Below are positions 60,371 through 64,000 of a stretch of DNA of 64,000 bases, piece after piece. The position numbers and the translations under genes are program-made. The notes under the pieces are model-generated. The model made no database searches. It was not told the DNA's origin and was given only the letters and a program-made list of their open reading frames with translations. Each line of letters begins with the position of its first letter. Positions within the stretch are counted from its first letter, which is position 1. This DNA comes from Haematococcus lacustris (taxonomy: Eukaryota; Chlorophyta; Chlorophyceae; Chlamydomonadales; Haematococcaceae), in contig JASKMD010000012.1 in NCBI GenBank assembly GCA_030144725.1, positions 10,158,431 to 10,222,430 on the forward strand. Direction: 5' to 3'.

Positions 60371-60850
60371 AGCGGCCCTGCGCAGCTTGGGAAGCTCTTA
60401 AAATCACAATACGTAGAAACCTTATTTTTGGGCAGGAAGTGCATCAAACGCCGTGCTGACCTCCTGTAGGGATGCAAACGGTGTGCCCCGAGAAATTCGT
60501 ACACTTCTGGTAGCGTTATTCTTAGGATTAGCACCCATAGATCACCCAGACATACCTTCCATGCTCATGTCTAAATTACCCCATCATCTCGCGCTCACTA
60601 GGCTGCGAAAGTGTAGGAGGTTGTTCTAATTCCTCCAAGCTACCACCAACGTTCATCAGCGGCACAAATGATGCAGACTGGCGGCCATAACTAGCGATGG
60701 GCCGACGCAGTCAGCGTAGTAAGAAAAGGAAGGATCGGAAAGCATAGGACAGCAAAGGAAAGCATAGGGAAGCACAAGAAAGCATAGGAAGCTCTCGTCG
60801 TTCATCAGCCCTCTTAATAATGTCGTCGAAGTCCTGGAGTACTCTTGGGC
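60371..60850. other. Spacer between the inverted arms
   Basis: No gene. 60724-60795 has short tandem copies of a GGAAAGCATAGG-like unit. Confidence 0.6.
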
Positions 60851-62099
60851 CTGACAGCCTGTGTGTTTTTCAGCATACCCATCTTCCCAAAGCTGTTGGC
60901 GAAGCTGTTGCTCCCATTCTCAACTACTGCTGCCAGCCGTGCCACGTCCGGTTGTGGTGCTTGCCTCATACGCTTTCCTTGAGCCTCTTGCCCATGGCTG
61001 CATGTGGCTATGCCTGCCCTGTCTCGGCTGTACTGGGCCATGGGCCGGGATTGGTGCAAGGAGGGGTTGTGGCTGATACTGGAATCGACCCCTGGGGGCC
61101 GTGCCCGGGCTGAGGGGGATGGGGAGAAATCTGTGTTGCTGGATCCCAAAGAAGCCCGCGTAATGGGGACCTACGAGTTATGAAGTGGGAGGGGCAGAGA
61201 TTGAGGAGAGGGATTGTAAGAGAGTGTGGAGAGGGGTTGTGTAAGAGTGACAGACAACGATGTACAGCAACCATGGGCCTAGGTGGGGTGGACTAGGGTC
61301 ACTAACCGGGCAGGGGTTGCGTGTTGACGTATTGTTGTGCACTGCTGCCCGCACTTCCTTGATTGAGTTGTACATGGCCTCGGTGAAGTAGCCCGGGTCA
61401 TCAAGCTCACATTGGACTTACGTGATTTCTGGGGTTGCCCACACGCTCATGTTTTGGCCGGTCCCGGAGTACTCTTGGGAGTCAATCTACAAGGGCATAA
61501 GCTTATGACGGCATAACCAAACTGCTTGCTGGAGCTACACACCTTCATGACAATGGCGGGCATAAGCAAAACTAGTTGATGGAGCCACACACCTTCATCA
61601 CAATGGCGTTGCATCCAGCCCACTTGCGCATACAAGTGTCATAGGCCCGCCCCAACGCATCAGATGCAGCTTTAACTGCAGCCTCCACTGTTTTGTGTTC
61701 CCCTCGCACGACAACAGTGTCATGGACACTTGTCACTAGTGTTTGTACCACTGAGTGCGCCCACCTGTGAGCAATGTTACAAAGTCAATGAGTGTTAACC
61801 CCATATCAGACCCCACAACATGCATTGACATTGCACACATCTCACTTGCTTACCTCCCTCCCTTGACTCCTTGCGTGGTTCTAGCAGTTGACGACAAAGG
61901 AGTGTCAGAGGGGAGATTGGGAGGTGGGGATGGGAGGGGTGATGGGAGGGGGAACAATACGGATTGCTGCCCGCATGGCTGCGCTGCTTGTTCCTGCAGG
62001 GGGCTGTCGTTGCACGGCCTGTTGCGCATGCTGCGCATGTTGCAGTCCCTGAGGATGTCGTTGTTGGAGTAATTGCCACAAGAGAGTATTAACGTCCAT
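60814..62099 (-). pseudogene. Second, inverted copy of the unknown Gln-rich gene, truncated
   Basis: Mirror of 56606-57849: MDVNTLLWQLLQQRHPQ at 62099, WAHSVVQTL exon at 61760-61590, IDSQEYSGTG exon at 61490, LDDPGYFTEAMYN, and QPDVARLAAVVENGSNSF. It ends at the arm boundary (NTQAV, then unrelated RPKSTPGLRRHY). An extra C in the CAGCCCCC run near 61998-62003 shifts its first exon, and it shares the TAA of the left copy (minus strand near 61465). Confidence 0.7.
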
Positions 62100-62562
62100 C
62101 GCAGCAACCTGCGGATGTTACGGATGTTACGGATGTTACAGATGTTACGGATGTTACGGATGTTACGGATGTCAACGCATTTGCCAACGCCGCCAAAACT
62201 GGTCAAGGCACTAGCCAACGCAGCCATAACAGACGACACCTGCTACTCGCACCTGCCTGGTTGCTGTGCGTGACCGGGCTCCGCGTGGCTAGGCCCAGAC
62301 CTGGCTGCGGCTGGACCCATGAGAAATGGGTTATTCTGGAAAAGTTCAAACGAGCAAAAATGCATTACACCCCAATAAGACCGCCTCACACCGTTCAAAA
62401 TATGGAAAAACGAAGCTCTCCAGGGCTGCGGGCTTGCCAAGAATACAAGAGAAAGCTGAAACAATTCACTGCGGGGTCTGAACGTGAATGGACCGAGGCA
62501 GTCGCGAGAGGTTCGGAAGATTCCGTTGACCGGTAGCCTCGCCAATGCGAAAAGGGTAGGAG
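60851..62562. repeat. Right arm of a 1.7-kb inverted repeat
   Basis: Inverted partner of 56149-57849. The 2.9-kb spacer between the arms includes the LINE, so before the LINE insertion the spacer was about 0.7 kb. Confidence 0.93.
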
Positions 62563-63221
62563 AGACCAGAAAAAAACAATTCCTTCCAACATGCTGCCTG
62601 CAGCTCGTAGTACATGCTATAATGTGGTGGAGGAGTAGGGCCATTGCAACGCTTAGACATGTTGCGAGCGAGCTGCGGCAGCCCGATGCGAGATGCAAGC
62701 CACCCGGATAACCGACATAACCGCCGGCACTCGCGCTAGCGCTGATGTGTACCGTACCTACCAGCACCCGCTTAAAAAAGAACGCCGCATCCATCTACAA
62801 TAACCTTGCCAGCTGGACACTTGGCAAGAGTTGGTGGGCGACCAGGCCGTGCAGGCCCGTTGATGCAGTAGGCATATCGGGAAGGCTCGCTGATCAAGGC
62901 TGTGTAAGCGCGGCATCAAATGGCTCACGGTACATTTTGCCAAAGAGACCTTGTGGGACCTGACCAAAGACACGCAAAGATAAAATTGCTGCACTAACAG
63001 TACATACCAGGGTCGTTGACACCTTCTCTCTTCAATCACTCCTCTACACACGCTCTCGTTAAAAAAAACAATACATATCATGCCCCATGCCACCTGAAGC
63101 AGCTGCCAGGCCTCAAGCCTACTACTACCACAGGCTCACAGCAAGAGGCAGCTAGCTGAGCGTGGCCCAGGCTTCATCAAACGAGGCCAGCCCAGATCAA
63201 ACCAGATCAGATAGCGTCGCA
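62563..63221. other. Intergenic, no gene recognised
   Basis: Lies between the inverted repeat and the 3' end of the P450 gene. It should contain that gene's 3' UTR. No motifs or repeats noted. Confidence 0.5.
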
Positions 63222-64000
63222 TTAGCAAGCGGGTGCTGCCTGGCGGGGCGGGCGGGCATGAACCTTGACGCGTAGCCCCTTGGCTGGAGTGAGCGTGATG
63301 CCTGCCCGGGTGTCAATGGGCACCTGCAGCACCGCAACAATGGGCAACACAGCCAGGCTGACAGGCTGTTGCCACAGCCGCATGCCATGCAGTGATGATG
63401 ATGGTGTGACCACCACACTGATAAACACTGCGACCGCCGCAGCCCTACCCCTGCCCCTGCGAGGCCAGCCTGCTGTACCCCGACCTCTCTCACTCACCTG
63501 CCCGGGCTCCAGGCTGAAGGTGAAGCGCTGTAACAAGGTGACCAGGGCGATGCGAGCCTCAAGGATTGCAAACCTGCACCCCATGCAAGCCAGCACGCAC
63601 GGCTGCTGCAACACCAGCACCCCATGTGCTGCACACTTTACTGCATTCTGCACCATGGCATGAGCACCACCAATGCGTGGCAGTGTTCAAATGGCAGTTG
63701 CCCCTAGACCGATGTGCTAAACGGCTGGCACTGGCACCAACAGTGGCTATGCCCAACCCTGGCACCGCCATGACCAGTCATTTGAAGCGCTCTGGAACCA
63801 TGCACACCATACTACACCATGCTCCATTATGGGCCCATGGGCATCGCCAAGGGGTGAGTTGCCAGAGGTCAGCCCCTGGCACCCCCTGCCCTCTCGCCCC
63901 CCTGTGTAGGGTACCCCCAATCCAGTCTTAGGTCAGGGGCAGGGGTAGGGTCGCCGTGGGGTGGCCTTACCCCCAAACCCCCTGCCCCTGCTTCTCGACA
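63222..64000 (-). CDS. Cytochrome P450, C-terminal end only
   Basis: Two exons on the minus strand: 63573-63498 (RFAILEARIALVTLLQRFTF) and 63323-63222 (VPIDTRAGITLTPAKGLRVK, stop TAA). This is the L-helix and C-terminal beta region that follows the haem-binding Cys in P450s such as CYP97/CYP5-like enzymes. The exon with the haem Cys loop (FGxGxRxC) was not found down to 64000 and must lie outside the window, or in an exon I could not read. A monooxygenase role is inferred; clan and substrate are unknown. Confidence 0.7.

Overview
The window is nuclear DNA from a eukaryote, most likely a GC-rich green alga of the order Chlamydomonadales; a Haematococcus-like organism is my guess, by recall and not proven. 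The reasons are GT-AG split genes with short GC-rich exons, Gln/Ala/Pro-tract proteins, many TGTAA-like sites, plant/algal-type genes (a CDPK, a DUF2358 protein, a DFR-like reductase), and abundant SINE, LINE, hAT and Fanzor remnants. One 500-N scaffold gap is present. There are no bacterial features.

Layout. 1-6003 (+): 3' part of a low-complexity Gln/Ala/Pro-rich protein gene of unknown function. 7342-11088 (-): a LARGE-type (GT49) Golgi glycosyltransferase gene with one in-frame stop. 11116-13451: transposon debris between 45-bp direct repeats. 14056-17287 (-): a DUF2358 gene. 13859-22589: a nest of Fanzor (eukaryotic TnpB-like RNA-guided nuclease) remnants, the largest at 20066-22589, themselves hit by two MITEs. 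23592-41860: four tandem copies of a 514-residue calcium-dependent protein kinase (CDPK) on the minus strand, separated by a tRNA-derived SINE; one SINE copy is split by a 1.9-kb hAT element, and one kinase copy has a frameshift. 41861-44820: minisatellites. 44821-45712 (-): another Fanzor remnant. 45941-54961 (+): a ten-exon DFR/CCR-like reductase whose introns hold two more Fanzor C-termini, a 580-bp CCCTGA array, a GGCCCC array and a SINE with clean target duplications. 56149-62562: a 1.7-kb inverted duplication of an unknown gene, with a 5'-truncated RNase H-bearing LINE in its left copy. 63222-64000 (-): the C-terminus of a cytochrome P450.

How the parts relate. The host genes are unrelated single genes apart from the CDPK array. 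What ties the window together is layered transposition: Fanzor-like elements carry later hAT and TA-flanked MITE insertions, a SINE carries a hAT insertion, and a LINE and the SINEs end in the same hairpin plus TTC-rich tail, which suggests the LINE machinery moves the SINEs. Exon limits were placed by hand from splice sites, reading-frame phase and remembered family motifs; none was confirmed by transcripts or database search.
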